Positions 17,477 to 26,337 of a DNA stretch of 64,000 bases are shown here, in pieces. This stretch comes from Pedobacter frigidisoli (GTDB taxonomy: Bacteria > Bacteroidota > Bacteroidia > Sphingobacteriales > Sphingobacteriaceae): contig NZ_SJSN01000013.1 of NCBI RefSeq assembly GCF_004331675.1, positions 62,001 to 126,000 on the forward strand, read 5' to 3'. How positions within the stretch are numbered: the first letter of the stretch is position 1; each line of letters opens with the position of its first letter. Below the pieces are notes generated by a model. It was not told where the DNA came from. It worked only from the letters and a program-made list of their open reading frames with translations, and did no database searches. The translations under genes were made by a program, and so were the position numbers.

Positions 17477-19987
17477 ATGAAAATTAGAAATCCCTATTGT
17501 TTATCCATAATAACTTTGTTGTTTTTTGTGCCGAATTTACTTTTGGCGCAAAAAACACAGAGCCAAAAGATTGGTGTTTCTGAAATTAATATTCCCTTAT
17601 CATTTCCGCTTGCCGAAAAAGGAAAAACTGCTACCATTTATATCGATGGAAGGGATGCAGATGTAGTTTCAATTGCCGCAGATGCTTTTAAAAACGACAT
17701 TAATCTGTTAACAAATCTCAGCCCGATTGTAAAACAAGATGATCAAAATTTAAGTGCTTGCCCAGTAATTATTGGTACGCTCGGTCAATCTAAATTTATT
17801 GATCAATTAGCGAAGACTGGAAAAATAAATCGATCTAGTCTGCAAGGGAAATGGGAAACCTTTTCCATCTCGGTGATCGAAAATCCAATTAAAGGCGTAA
17901 AGAGAGCATTGGTTATTGCTGGTAGTGATAGAAGAGGGACAGCCTATGGTGTTTTCGAATTATCTAGAATGCTTGGTGTTTCTCCGTTGAGTTGGTGGGC
18001 CGATGTTAAGCCGGCAACTAAGAAAGCGCTTTTTGTTACCGCTGGAGAAAGTTTAGTTGGGCCACCATCTGTGAAGTACCGTGGTATTTTTATCAATGAT
18101 GAAGATTGGGGAATTCAACCTTGGGCGACTAAAAATATGGATACTGATGTAAAAGACCTTGGACCAAAAACCTATACCAAGATATTCGAATTGTTATTAA
18201 GATTAAAAGCCAACTACATTTGGCCGGCTATGCATCCCTCTACCAAAGCGTTTTTCTACTATAAAGAAAATCCTAAAATTGCCGATAAATATGCCATTGT
18301 TTTAGGTGGCAGCCACTGCGAACCCATGTTGAGGAATAATGTGTTTGAATGGGCAGAGAATTTTGAACACGAATACGGCAAAAAACCAGGCGAATGGCGT
18401 TACGATCTGAATAAAAACGAAATGGATAAATATTGGACAGATAGAGTGATCGAAGCCAAAAATTACGAGGCCGTTTACACCGTAGGCATGAGAGGCATAC
18501 ATGATGGAAGTATGCCCGGGCCAAAGGACAAAAATGAAAAAGTGAAATTGCTTGGGCAGGTTATAACTGATCAGCGAGAAATTTTAAGTAAAAACATTAG
18601 TAGCTCATTAAGTTCCATTCCCCAAATATTTTGTCCTTACAAAGAAGTTTTGTCGCTTTACCAAGCCGGATTAAAACTTCCTGATGATGTAACCATTGTT
18701 TGGGCGGATGATAATCATGGTTATGTTCGTCAACTTTCTAACCCTGAAGAACAGAAACGCTCGGGCGGAAGCGGAGTTTATTACCACATATCTTATTGGG
18801 GTTCACCACATGATTATTTGTGGCTTTCGTCTATTTCTCCATCTTTAATTTCTTATGAACTAACCAAGGCTTATCAATACAAAGCCGATCGGTTGTGGGT
18901 AATCAATGTTGGCGATATCAAACCTGCCGAAATGGAAACGCAGTTCGCCATGGATTTAGCTTGGGATATCAATAAATGGAAACCCGAAAATGCTCACAAT
19001 TATGCAGAAAGCTGGGCAGCAGAAACTTTTGGAAAGGAATTTGCCAAACCAATAGCCGATATCAAAGCTGTGTATTATCGCTTAGGTCACGAGGCCAAAC
19101 CAGAACACATGAGCAGTGTAAATTTTACCGAGGAGCAAGCGAATGAACGATTGGTTGCCTATGAGAAAATCTATAACCAAGCTAAAAACCTCTCCAATAA
19201 AATGCCCGAACGATTAAAGGATGCTTACTTTGAATTAATTCTTTATCCAGTTCAAGGTGCCTATTTAATGAATCAGAAAATACTTTATGCGAAAAAAAGT
19301 TTGGCATTGGCAGAAAAAGGAGATCAAACAGCATTGGATTATTCTAAAAAATCGAGAGCGGCCTTTGAACAAATTAAGCTGATCACCAAAAAATACAACG
19401 AAGAAATTGCTGGTGGTAAATGGAATGGGATGATGGATTACCGGCCACGCAAATTGCCGGTTTTCGATATGCCAAAGGTTGCAGATACGATTGTTAAGAA
19501 AGCAATTGGTCAAGCAGAAAGCATTAAGAAACCAATTATAATAAAAGCATCCAATTTTGATGATAAAGTTGCACAGAAAGGAAGTGACTTACAAAATATT
19601 AAAGGTTTAGGGATAAGCGATTCTGGTATTTCAGTTTATCCATTTACAACGCAACCAATTCAAGAGAATGAAATTGCGACTGCATCATACGCAGTTTATA
19701 ATATCGATTTTGAAACTGAAGGCGAGCATTCTATTGAAGTGAAATGTTTGCCAACCCAAGGCGTAAATAACGGTATCAAAGTACGTTACGCCATTTCGGT
19801 AAATGGAGATCAACCTCAAATTATTAACGTTTCACCTGCTTCAGAAAATAATATCTGGAAACTAAATGTATTGCAGGGCTATGCCTCAGGAATTACAAAA
19901 CATCAAATTACCAAAACAGGTAAATCGGTAATAAAAGTTTATTTGCTAGATCCTGGAGTGGTTATCAATCAATTGGAAATAAAATAA
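17477..19987 (+). CDS. GH115 alpha-glucuronidase-like hydrolase
   Basis: An 836-aa exported protein (signal ending NLLLAQ). Known GH115 members remove glucuronic acid or 4-O-methyl-glucuronic acid from xylan or arabinogalactan. Family features are the N-terminal domain (AGSDRRGTAYGVFELSRMLG, SPLSWWADVKP), the barrel (KYRGIFINDEDWGIQPWATK, LKANYIWPAMHPSTKAFFY, VLGGSHCEPMLRNN), the helical middle part and a C-terminal beta-sandwich (about 680-836). Length matches the family. It lies between GH105 and GH31 with gaps of 3 and 1 bp. A GH115 inside a rhamnogalacturonan locus hints at glucuronic-acid-capped galactan or arabinogalactan side chains; this is inference. Confidence 0.88.
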   Translation: MKIRNPYCLSIITLLFFVPNLLLAQKTQSQKIGVSEINIPLSFPLAEKGKTATIYIDGRDADVVSIAADAFKNDINLLTNLSPIVKQDDQNLSACPVIIGTLGQSKFIDQLAKTGKINRSSLQGKWETFSISVIENPIKGVKRALVIAGSDRRGTAYGVFELSRMLGVSPLSWWADVKPATKKALFVTAGESLVGPPSVKYRGIFINDEDWGIQPWATKNMDTDVKDLGPKTYTKIFELLLRLKANYIWPAMHPSTKAFFYYKENPKIADKYAIVLGGSHCEPMLRNNVFEWAENFEHEYGKKPGEWRYDLNKNEMDKYWTDRVIEAKNYEAVYTVGMRGIHDGSMPGPKDKNEKVKLLGQVITDQREILSKNISSSLSSIPQIFCPYKEVLSLYQAGLKLPDDVTIVWADDNHGYVRQLSNPEEQKRSGGSGVYYHISYWGSPHDYLWLSSISPSLISYELTKAYQYKADRLWVINVGDIKPAEMETQFAMDLAWDINKWKPENAHNYAESWAAETFGKEFAKPIADIKAVYYRLGHEAKPEHMSSVNFTEEQANERLVAYEKIYNQAKNLSNKMPERLKDAYFELILYPVQGAYLMNQKILYAKKSLALAEKGDQTALDYSKKSRAAFEQIKLITKKYNEEIAGGKWNGMMDYRPRKLPVFDMPKVADTIVKKAIGQAESIKKPIIIKASNFDDKVAQKGSDLQNIKGLGISDSGISVYPFTTQPIQENEIATASYAVYNIDFETEGEHSIEVKCLPTQGVNNGIKVRYAISVNGDQPQIINVSPASENNIWKLNVLQGYASGITKHQITKTGKSVIKVYLLDPGVVINQLEIK

Positions 19988-19988
19988 T

Positions 19989-22418
19989 ATGTTGAAAAAA
20001 TATTTAGTCCTTGCATTAATTTTAATATCATTTTCAGCTTATTCGCAAACCATAGGCGATTACAAAACAGGCTTTAAAAGGCAAGGAAATGCAATTTCAT
20101 TTTCAACATCCAAAGGAGAGGTGAAGTTCGATTTCTGTACCCCAGAAATGTTTAGGGTAAGAACAAGTTGGAGCGGTCAATTTGAAAAGGATGAAAACTT
20201 GATGGTGATCAATTACAATTGGACAAATGTTACCGCAAAAGTTGAGGATAAGAAAGATCAGTTCATTATTACCACTTCAAAACTCATCATTAAAATAAAT
20301 AAGGCACCTTTTAAAATCGATGTTTTCGACGCAAAAGGAAAGCTGTTAAATGCTGAAGTCAATGGATCAATTGCCAAGGAAAACACAAAGGTTGGCGTAA
20401 CCAAGAAATTGCAAGCGGACGAACATTTCTTCGGTTTCGGGGAGCGTATGGATTTTATGGATCGACGTTTTAAAAAAGTAACCCTAAATGTGGGCCGTGG
20501 AAAAGGATTACCGCATGCAATTGGCGCATACAATATTTTAGAGGCAAATTATTGCCCTGTTCCTTTTTTTATGAGTACTAAGGGTTATGGCATTTTTCTG
20601 CATAATTCTTTTGCCACGGAGTGGGATATGGGTTCATCAAATAAAGATCAATACAGTTTTAAGGCTGCTGATGGTGAATTGGATTACTACTTCATTTATG
20701 GCCCAACTTTTCCAGCCATCTTAAATTCTTATACCTCTATAACAGGCAAATCGCCTATGTTGCCTCAATTTGCTTTGGGTTTGCATGCAGGTACTTATAG
20801 CGGCGGAACTTGGGGACATGAAGAAAAAACTTCAGACCATTATGTGGTTGAATTGGCTAAAAAATATAGGGAATTAGGAATTCCAGTCGATTTACTTTGG
20901 CTGGATTCTACTTGGAGACTTTTCGGAGAAATTGGTGGCAAGGGCGCTACCTCTTTCGAGTGGAGAGAGACTTTTAAGGATCCTAAAAGTATGTTCGATA
21001 GCATTTACGCATTGAACTACAAAATGGTAGGTTTGCACCTTCGGCCACGGTTTGATAATGCGAAAAAGTTAAATCTCTTAGATCAAGCACAAGCAAAGGG
21101 ATTTACTTACCCAGAGAATGGTAAACCTGGCGAATTTGTAAACTTTTTCGATGATAAAGCTACGCAATGGTGGTGGGAAAACGGCGTAATGCGTGTAGCA
21201 AAATTGGGCGCAAAATTTTTAAAAACCGATGAGGGAAGTGCATTTGGAGCCTTGGCCAATGAAAGTGAAAAAATTGGTCCGACGGGCAAAGACGCACAGC
21301 GTTTGCATAATGTTTTTCCAATTGCTTATGCCAAAGCACCATTTTTAGAATTTGAGAAATTTAACGGTTTTAGAGGATTAAATCAAACTCGTGAGGGTTA
21401 CTCCGGCATACAACGCTACCCCTATATTTTTGCTGGCGATTGGCCGAGCGAATGGCAATATTTTGCGCCAGTAATTAAAGCGGGATTAAATGTTGGCCTC
21501 TCTGGAGTGGGTTCTTGGGCACATTGTATGGGTGGTTTCGAGCACCAGGCCGATCCAGAATTGTATATCCGATGGGTACAGTTTGGCATGTTTAGTCCGA
21601 TTGCGCTGGTTTTTGGAATGGATCATCCAGGTTATAAAGAACCTTGGAAATATGGTGAAGATGCGTTGAGAAACTTCAAAAAATATGATCTTTTGCGGTA
21701 CAGATTATTCCCGTATATGTACACCAGCATGCATCAACAATACGAAACAGGTTTGCCGATGATGCGGGCCTTGGTTTTGAGTCATCAAGATGATGAAAAT
21801 GTATATGAAATTGGCGATCAGTATATGTTTGGAGATAATTTAATGGTTGCTCCCGTAACTACAAATGGCGCCATTACCCGATCGGTTTACTTGCCAAAAG
21901 GTACTTGGTTTAACTATTGGAGCGGAGAGAAATACGAGGGCAAAAGTTATCATCATGTAGTTGCACCGTTGGATACGATTCCATTATTTGTAAAAGCCGG
22001 AAGTATTATACCAATGCAGCCTGAAATGATTTACAGTGGCGAAAAGCCTGTTGATGTAATTACTTTAGATATTTTTCCTTTCGGAGAATCTAGCTATGAT
22101 CTTTATGAAGACGATAATTTGAGCTCGAATTATAAAACTGGAAATTTCGCGGTGACCAATATTACATCTTCTTTAAAGGCTGATGGACTTACGATTAAAA
22201 TTGCAAAACCTGTTGGGCAATTTAAACCTACAGTTCATAAATATGAGCTAAGAATACATTGGTCAGGTAATAATCAACCAGAGGTGATGACAGAAAATGG
22301 CGTAAGTTTAATTGCTAATCAATATTCCGGATTTGTTAGTCCGCTTGTGATAAATAAAATACTTACCATCAAATCCAAGTCTGATAATAAAACTGATATT
22401 ACTTTTAAAATTAAATAA
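19989..22418 (+). CDS. GH31 alpha-glycosidase
   Basis: An 809-aa exported enzyme (MLKKYLVLALILISFSAYSQ). GH31 includes alpha-glucosidases, alpha-xylosidases and alpha-galactosidases. The N-terminal galactose-mutarotase-like domain contains HFFGFGERMDFMD, and the barrel carries the nucleophile D414 in FLKTDEGSAFG and the acid/base candidate D484 in FAGDWPSEW. VPVTTNGAITRSVYLPKGTW and FVKAGSIIPMQP mark the usual C-terminal sheet domains. It follows GH115 with a single-base gap and ends the operon before a repeat-rich 478-bp stretch. The sugar removed cannot be told from sequence; alpha-xylose or alpha-galactose on side chains are candidates. Confidence 0.88.
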   Translation: MLKKYLVLALILISFSAYSQTIGDYKTGFKRQGNAISFSTSKGEVKFDFCTPEMFRVRTSWSGQFEKDENLMVINYNWTNVTAKVEDKKDQFIITTSKLIIKINKAPFKIDVFDAKGKLLNAEVNGSIAKENTKVGVTKKLQADEHFFGFGERMDFMDRRFKKVTLNVGRGKGLPHAIGAYNILEANYCPVPFFMSTKGYGIFLHNSFATEWDMGSSNKDQYSFKAADGELDYYFIYGPTFPAILNSYTSITGKSPMLPQFALGLHAGTYSGGTWGHEEKTSDHYVVELAKKYRELGIPVDLLWLDSTWRLFGEIGGKGATSFEWRETFKDPKSMFDSIYALNYKMVGLHLRPRFDNAKKLNLLDQAQAKGFTYPENGKPGEFVNFFDDKATQWWWENGVMRVAKLGAKFLKTDEGSAFGALANESEKIGPTGKDAQRLHNVFPIAYAKAPFLEFEKFNGFRGLNQTREGYSGIQRYPYIFAGDWPSEWQYFAPVIKAGLNVGLSGVGSWAHCMGGFEHQADPELYIRWVQFGMFSPIALVFGMDHPGYKEPWKYGEDALRNFKKYDLLRYRLFPYMYTSMHQQYETGLPMMRALVLSHQDDENVYEIGDQYMFGDNLMVAPVTTNGAITRSVYLPKGTWFNYWSGEKYEGKSYHHVVAPLDTIPLFVKAGSIIPMQPEMIYSGEKPVDVITLDIFPFGESSYDLYEDDNLSSNYKTGNFAVTNITSSLKADGLTIKIAKPVGQFKPTVHKYELRIHWSGNNQPEVMTENGVSLIANQYSGFVSPLVINKILTIKSKSDNKTDITFKIK

Positions 22419-22451
22419 GAGCTAGATATTTGGTTAGGCAGTTTGTTAGGC

Positions 22452-22700
22452 GGTCGTCATCCTGAACTTGATTCAGTACCTTAATAGCGTAACGTGATGG
22501 TTAGGCGTTTTGCTAAAAGCGGTCGTCATCCTGAACTTGATTCAGGTAATGCCAAAGCTTTAAGATTCCCACCTACGCGGGAATGACTCCAAGTGGAAAT
22601 GCAAGGCGGCTTCGCAGGAGAGATGCTGAAGTGAATTCAGCATGACGACCGACAAACGCATAGTTTTGTCATTCTGAACGCAGTGAAGAATCCCATGCCA
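22452..22700. repeat. Rearranged copy of the palindromic dispersed repeat
   Basis: GGTCGTCATCCTGAACTTGA continuing TTCAG occurs identically at 22452-22476 and 22521-22545. It is followed by the hairpin ATTCCCACCTACGCGGGAAT, then GCTGAAGTGAATTCAGCATG and a GTCATTCTGAACG arm. The modules match those at 12.8 and 42.0 kb but in another order. The rest of 22419-22896 shows no gene. Confidence 0.75.
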
Positions 22701-22896
22701 TGGAAAACTGCCGCAAATATACCACCGAACCAAAAATTAGCGGGTTAGGTTTGAGCATTGCTCATCGGCTGCAGATTCTTAACTATGTTCAGAATGACAG
22801 CAAAATTAAAGGTTGCCATTGCCCGATTTGTACATTTAAAATAGACGAACTTCGCAGAATGATAATAATTTTAGAATAACATAAAACAACAATAAA

Positions 22897-23205
22897 ATGA
22901 AAATTGCATTTAAAATGAAACTTAAACCCGGATTTGAGGCTGAATATAAATCTCGTCACGAACAAATTTGGCCAGAATTATCAGCTTTGCTAAAGGAAAA
23001 TGGAATCAGCGATTATTCGATTTTTTTGGATGAAGAAACCAATACTTTGTTTGCGGTTCAACAACAAAGCGGCAACTCATCTCAAGATTTGGGTAGCACC
23101 AAAATTGTGCAGAAATGGTGGGCATACATGGCCGATATTATGGAAACCAATCCTGATCATTCCCCAAAAAGTTCTCCTTTGAAAATGGTATTTCACCTAG
23201 ATTAA
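22897..23205 (+). CDS. rhaM: L-rhamnose mutarotase
   Basis: A 102-aa cytoplasmic protein without a signal peptide, which interconverts alpha and beta anomers of L-rhamnose so that released sugar can enter catabolism. The opening (MKIAFKMKLKPGFEAEYKSR followed by HEQIWPEL) and the KWWAYMADIMETNPDHSPK core are the RhaM ferredoxin-like fold signatures, including the conserved His of RHEQIWPEL and the paired Trp. Length is typical. It starts 5 bp before the GH106 rhamnosidase gene, a pairing that makes direct metabolic sense. It is the only clearly cytoplasmic enzyme in the pectin region. No CAGGAT repeat is visible in the 478 bp upstream. Confidence 0.93.
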   Translation: MKIAFKMKLKPGFEAEYKSRHEQIWPELSALLKENGISDYSIFLDEETNTLFAVQQQSGNSSQDLGSTKIVQKWWAYMADIMETNPDHSPKSSPLKMVFHLD

Positions 23206-23210
23206 TAGCT

Positions 23211-25979
23211 ATGCAAACGAAACGATTTCTGTACATTTTATCAATTGGTGTTTTACTTTCTAATATCGCCATTGCTCAACTGCCTGCTAAAAATATGCTG
23301 GCTTGGCCAACTGTAGAAAAGCAAATGAAACCTTGGACAAGGTGGTGGTGGATGGGAAATGCCGTTGATGACAACAACTTAAAAATCGTTTTACAAAAAT
23401 ATGCAGCAGCAGGTTTGGGTGGTGTAGAAATTACCCCAATTTATGGTGCTGTTGGTTTCGAAAAGCAGTATTTGCAATTTCTTTCCCCAGCGTGGATGAA
23501 TGCACTTCATTACACCATTAAAGAATCAAACACCTTAGGATTGGGTGTAGATATGAATACCGGAACAGGTTGGCCATTTGGCGGTCCGCAAGTAAAACCA
23601 GAGAATGCGGCAACAAAATTGATCATCCAAGATTACAAATTGAGTGCAGGAGAAAAGCTCAGTGAAAACCTAAAAGTAAAAGAGGCCAAGCAAGATTTCG
23701 CAAAATTGCAGGCGGTTACGGCTTATGGTCCGAATGGAGAAACTGAAGATTTACTTTCTTCAGTTCAGCAAGATGGCGCATTAAATTGGTCGCCAAAATC
23801 TGGCGTTTGGAATATTTATGCAGCCTTTGCAGGCAAAACCAGACAAATGGTTAAACGTGCTGCTCCAGGTGGCGAGGGATTTACCTTAGATCATTTGGAC
23901 AAAAAATCGGTCGATGTTTATCTAAAGCGTTTTACAGATTCTTTCGCTAATAAACCTCAAGGTGTGAGATCATTTTTTAACGACAGCTATGAAGTTTACG
24001 GCGCCACATGGACGCCAACTTTCTTCGCAGAATTTAAAAAGAAAAGGGGATACGATCTTTCCAAGCACATTAAAGAGTTGGTGAGCAAAGATTCTACAAG
24101 TGAGCAAATCGCTCGATTGAAATCTGATTATCGTGAAACAATGGATGAATTGCTTTTGGATAATTTCACCAAAAATTGGACTAATTGGGCACATGGACTT
24201 AAATCTTTAACTAAAAACCAATCGCATGGATCGCCAGGCAATTTACTCGATCTTTATGGTGCCGTAGATATTCCAGAGACAGAAACCTTTGGTTCAAGCG
24301 CATTTGATATTCCGGGTTTACGCAGAGATTCTGCAGACATTCGCAATGTAGATCCCGACCCGATGATGTGCAAGTTCGCTTCTTCTGCTGCACATACGGG
24401 AGGCAAGAAATTGGTTTCATCAGAAACATTTACGTGGCTCACCGAACACTTTAAAACCTCTTATTCGCAATGTAAACCAGAAGCAGAACAACTTTTTTTA
24501 GCCGGTATAAATCATATTTTTTATCATGGAACTACAAATTCGCCTACAAATGTGTCTTGGCCAGGTTGGCTGTTTTATGCATCGGTAGAAATGAATCCGA
24601 ACAATAGTTTGTGGCCGCATGCGAAAGGCTTAAATAATTATATTGCCCGTTGTCAATCTATTTTGCAAGCGGGAGAAGCAGATAATGAGCTATTAATTTA
24701 TTGGCCAATTTACGATGTTTGGAATCGTGCAAAAGGTTTGGATATGGCCTTAAAAGTTCACGACGTAGATGAATGGTTGCACCCAACACCTTTTTATAAA
24801 TTGACTAAGGAACTTTCAAAATCTGGTTATTCTTTTGATTTTGCTTCCGATAGATTATTGAACAAAAGTACCGTGAGCAATAATCAGCTTAAAACAGCCG
24901 AAAATGCATCACCGTATAAAGTGTTGATCATTCCAGCAAGTAACATGATGAGCCCGGAAACTATAGATAAGATCGTACAATTGGCAACTAACGGAGCAAC
25001 AGTTGTTTTTCAGGAATTACCCAAAGATGTTCCCGGACTTAACGATCTGGAAAAGAGAAGAGAAAAGTTAAAATCATCGTTATCTAAATTGGCTTTTGTA
25101 GATGAAAAAGGAATTTCAACATTCAAAACCGGAAAGGGAAAAATCATTCTTTCCAACAATATTCAGTTGGCGTTAAAAGCAAATACAATCAACAGGGAAG
25201 AATTAACAGATTCGGGTTTACAATTCATCAGAAGAAAAACAGCATCTGGTCACTATTATTTCTTGGTCAATCATACGGCAAAGGCAATCGATACATATTT
25301 GCCATTAAATGAAACGGGAAAAGTGGTGATTCTTGATCCACAAAGTGGATTATTGGGCAAAGCTGAGATGCAAGGAAACAAGGTTCGAGTACAAATTAAA
25401 TCAGGGGAAACGCTTTTTCTTAATGTATCGAAAGAACAGTTTGAGAATAAAACTTGGACATACCTGAATAAAGCTGCTCAGAAAATCAACTTAACTAAGC
25501 CTTGGTCGCTACATTTTACTGCAGGTGGACCGGAAATTCCAGCAGATCAAAAGCTGAATAAACTAACCTCATGGACGCATTTAAATGATCCAAAATTGGC
25601 AGCCTTTTCTGGTACTGGCGTTTATATTTCGAACTTTAATTTGCCAAGCAAAAATGCAAAAGAGTACATTTTAAATCTCAATCAGGTAGATGAAAGTGCT
25701 CGTGTTTGGATTAATGGACAAGAAGTCGGCATTCTTTGGAGTATTCCTTTTGAGGCTCGCATAGGGAAATACCTTAAAGCTGGTGAAAATACGATCAAGG
25801 TAGAAGTGGTAAACTTAATGGCAAACCGAATTCGCGATATGGATCTGAAGAAAATTCAATGGCGAAATTACCATGAGATCAACTTTGTGAACATCAATTA
25901 CAAGGAATTTGATGCTTCAAATTGGTCAATCATGCCATCTGGACTAATCGGTCCTGTTACGATAACCCCGTATTTCTAA
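23211..25979 (+). CDS. GH106 alpha-L-rhamnosidase
   Basis: A 922-aa exported enzyme (signal ending SNIAIAQ) that would release terminal alpha-L-rhamnose from rhamnogalacturonan oligosaccharides. GH106 hallmarks are WTRWWWMGNAVDDNNL, AAAGLGGVEITPIYG and LGVDMNTGTGWPFGG in the barrel start, and GGKKLVSSETFTWL, which probably carries a catalytic Glu. The C-terminal jelly roll (VDESARVWINGQEVG, NTIKVEVVNLMANRIRDMD) has the usual galactose-binding fold. It is coupled to rhaM by a 5-bp gap and is the last enzyme of the rightward series. No convincing terminator was found in the 330 bp after it, although transcription of the next unit probably restarts at site 4. Confidence 0.92.
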   Translation: MQTKRFLYILSIGVLLSNIAIAQLPAKNMLAWPTVEKQMKPWTRWWWMGNAVDDNNLKIVLQKYAAAGLGGVEITPIYGAVGFEKQYLQFLSPAWMNALHYTIKESNTLGLGVDMNTGTGWPFGGPQVKPENAATKLIIQDYKLSAGEKLSENLKVKEAKQDFAKLQAVTAYGPNGETEDLLSSVQQDGALNWSPKSGVWNIYAAFAGKTRQMVKRAAPGGEGFTLDHLDKKSVDVYLKRFTDSFANKPQGVRSFFNDSYEVYGATWTPTFFAEFKKKRGYDLSKHIKELVSKDSTSEQIARLKSDYRETMDELLLDNFTKNWTNWAHGLKSLTKNQSHGSPGNLLDLYGAVDIPETETFGSSAFDIPGLRRDSADIRNVDPDPMMCKFASSAAHTGGKKLVSSETFTWLTEHFKTSYSQCKPEAEQLFLAGINHIFYHGTTNSPTNVSWPGWLFYASVEMNPNNSLWPHAKGLNNYIARCQSILQAGEADNELLIYWPIYDVWNRAKGLDMALKVHDVDEWLHPTPFYKLTKELSKSGYSFDFASDRLLNKSTVSNNQLKTAENASPYKVLIIPASNMMSPETIDKIVQLATNGATVVFQELPKDVPGLNDLEKRREKLKSSLSKLAFVDEKGISTFKTGKGKIILSNNIQLALKANTINREELTDSGLQFIRRKTASGHYYFLVNHTAKAIDTYLPLNETGKVVILDPQSGLLGKAEMQGNKVRVQIKSGETLFLNVSKEQFENKTWTYLNKAAQKINLTKPWSLHFTAGGPEIPADQKLNKLTSWTHLNDPKLAAFSGTGVYISNFNLPSKNAKEYILNLNQVDESARVWINGQEVGILWSIPFEARIGKYLKAGENTIKVEVVNLMANRIRDMDLKKIQWRNYHEINFVNINYKEFDASNWSIMPSGLIGPVTITPYF

Positions 25980-26113
25980 CATTAATCAAAAGTTTTTTAC
26001 GAAATCGTAGCACTTTTAAATCTTTTTTTCGAATGTTAATAACGTAGTAAATCGTTTTATATCGCTATTGAATCCATATTTCTATTCTATGCTAATATTT
26101 TACAATAAATCGG

Positions 26114-26130
26114 CAGGATAGTACAGGATG
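26114..26130 (+). promoter_or_regulatory. Direct-repeat operator candidate, site 4
   Basis: A perfect copy: CAGGAT at 26114-26119 and 26124-26129 followed by G, 207 nt before the ATG at 26338. It heads the FAS1/SusC/SusD operon. The remainder of 25980-26337 is AT-rich leader DNA with no gene. Confidence 0.65.
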
Positions 26131-26337
26131 GCGGAAATCGCTAATGTTAATATATTTAGTCACTTATTTTACTAACCAAATAACCATTAACCAAATATTA
26201 AAATTAACGTTCGCTAGTAGTATTCTATGCAATAAAAATCTACTCCTTTCATAAGTCCGCATTTATTATCCCTCCGTAGCTGATTTAGATTTTAGTTTGC
26301 AGTTTGCTTTGTGCCCGTTTTATCTAATAAAATTGCT

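Noticed and set aside
26000..26020. TACGAAATCGTA as a terminator after the rhamnosidase gene
   Set aside because: The stem is at most four or five base pairs with almost no loop and no following U-tract.
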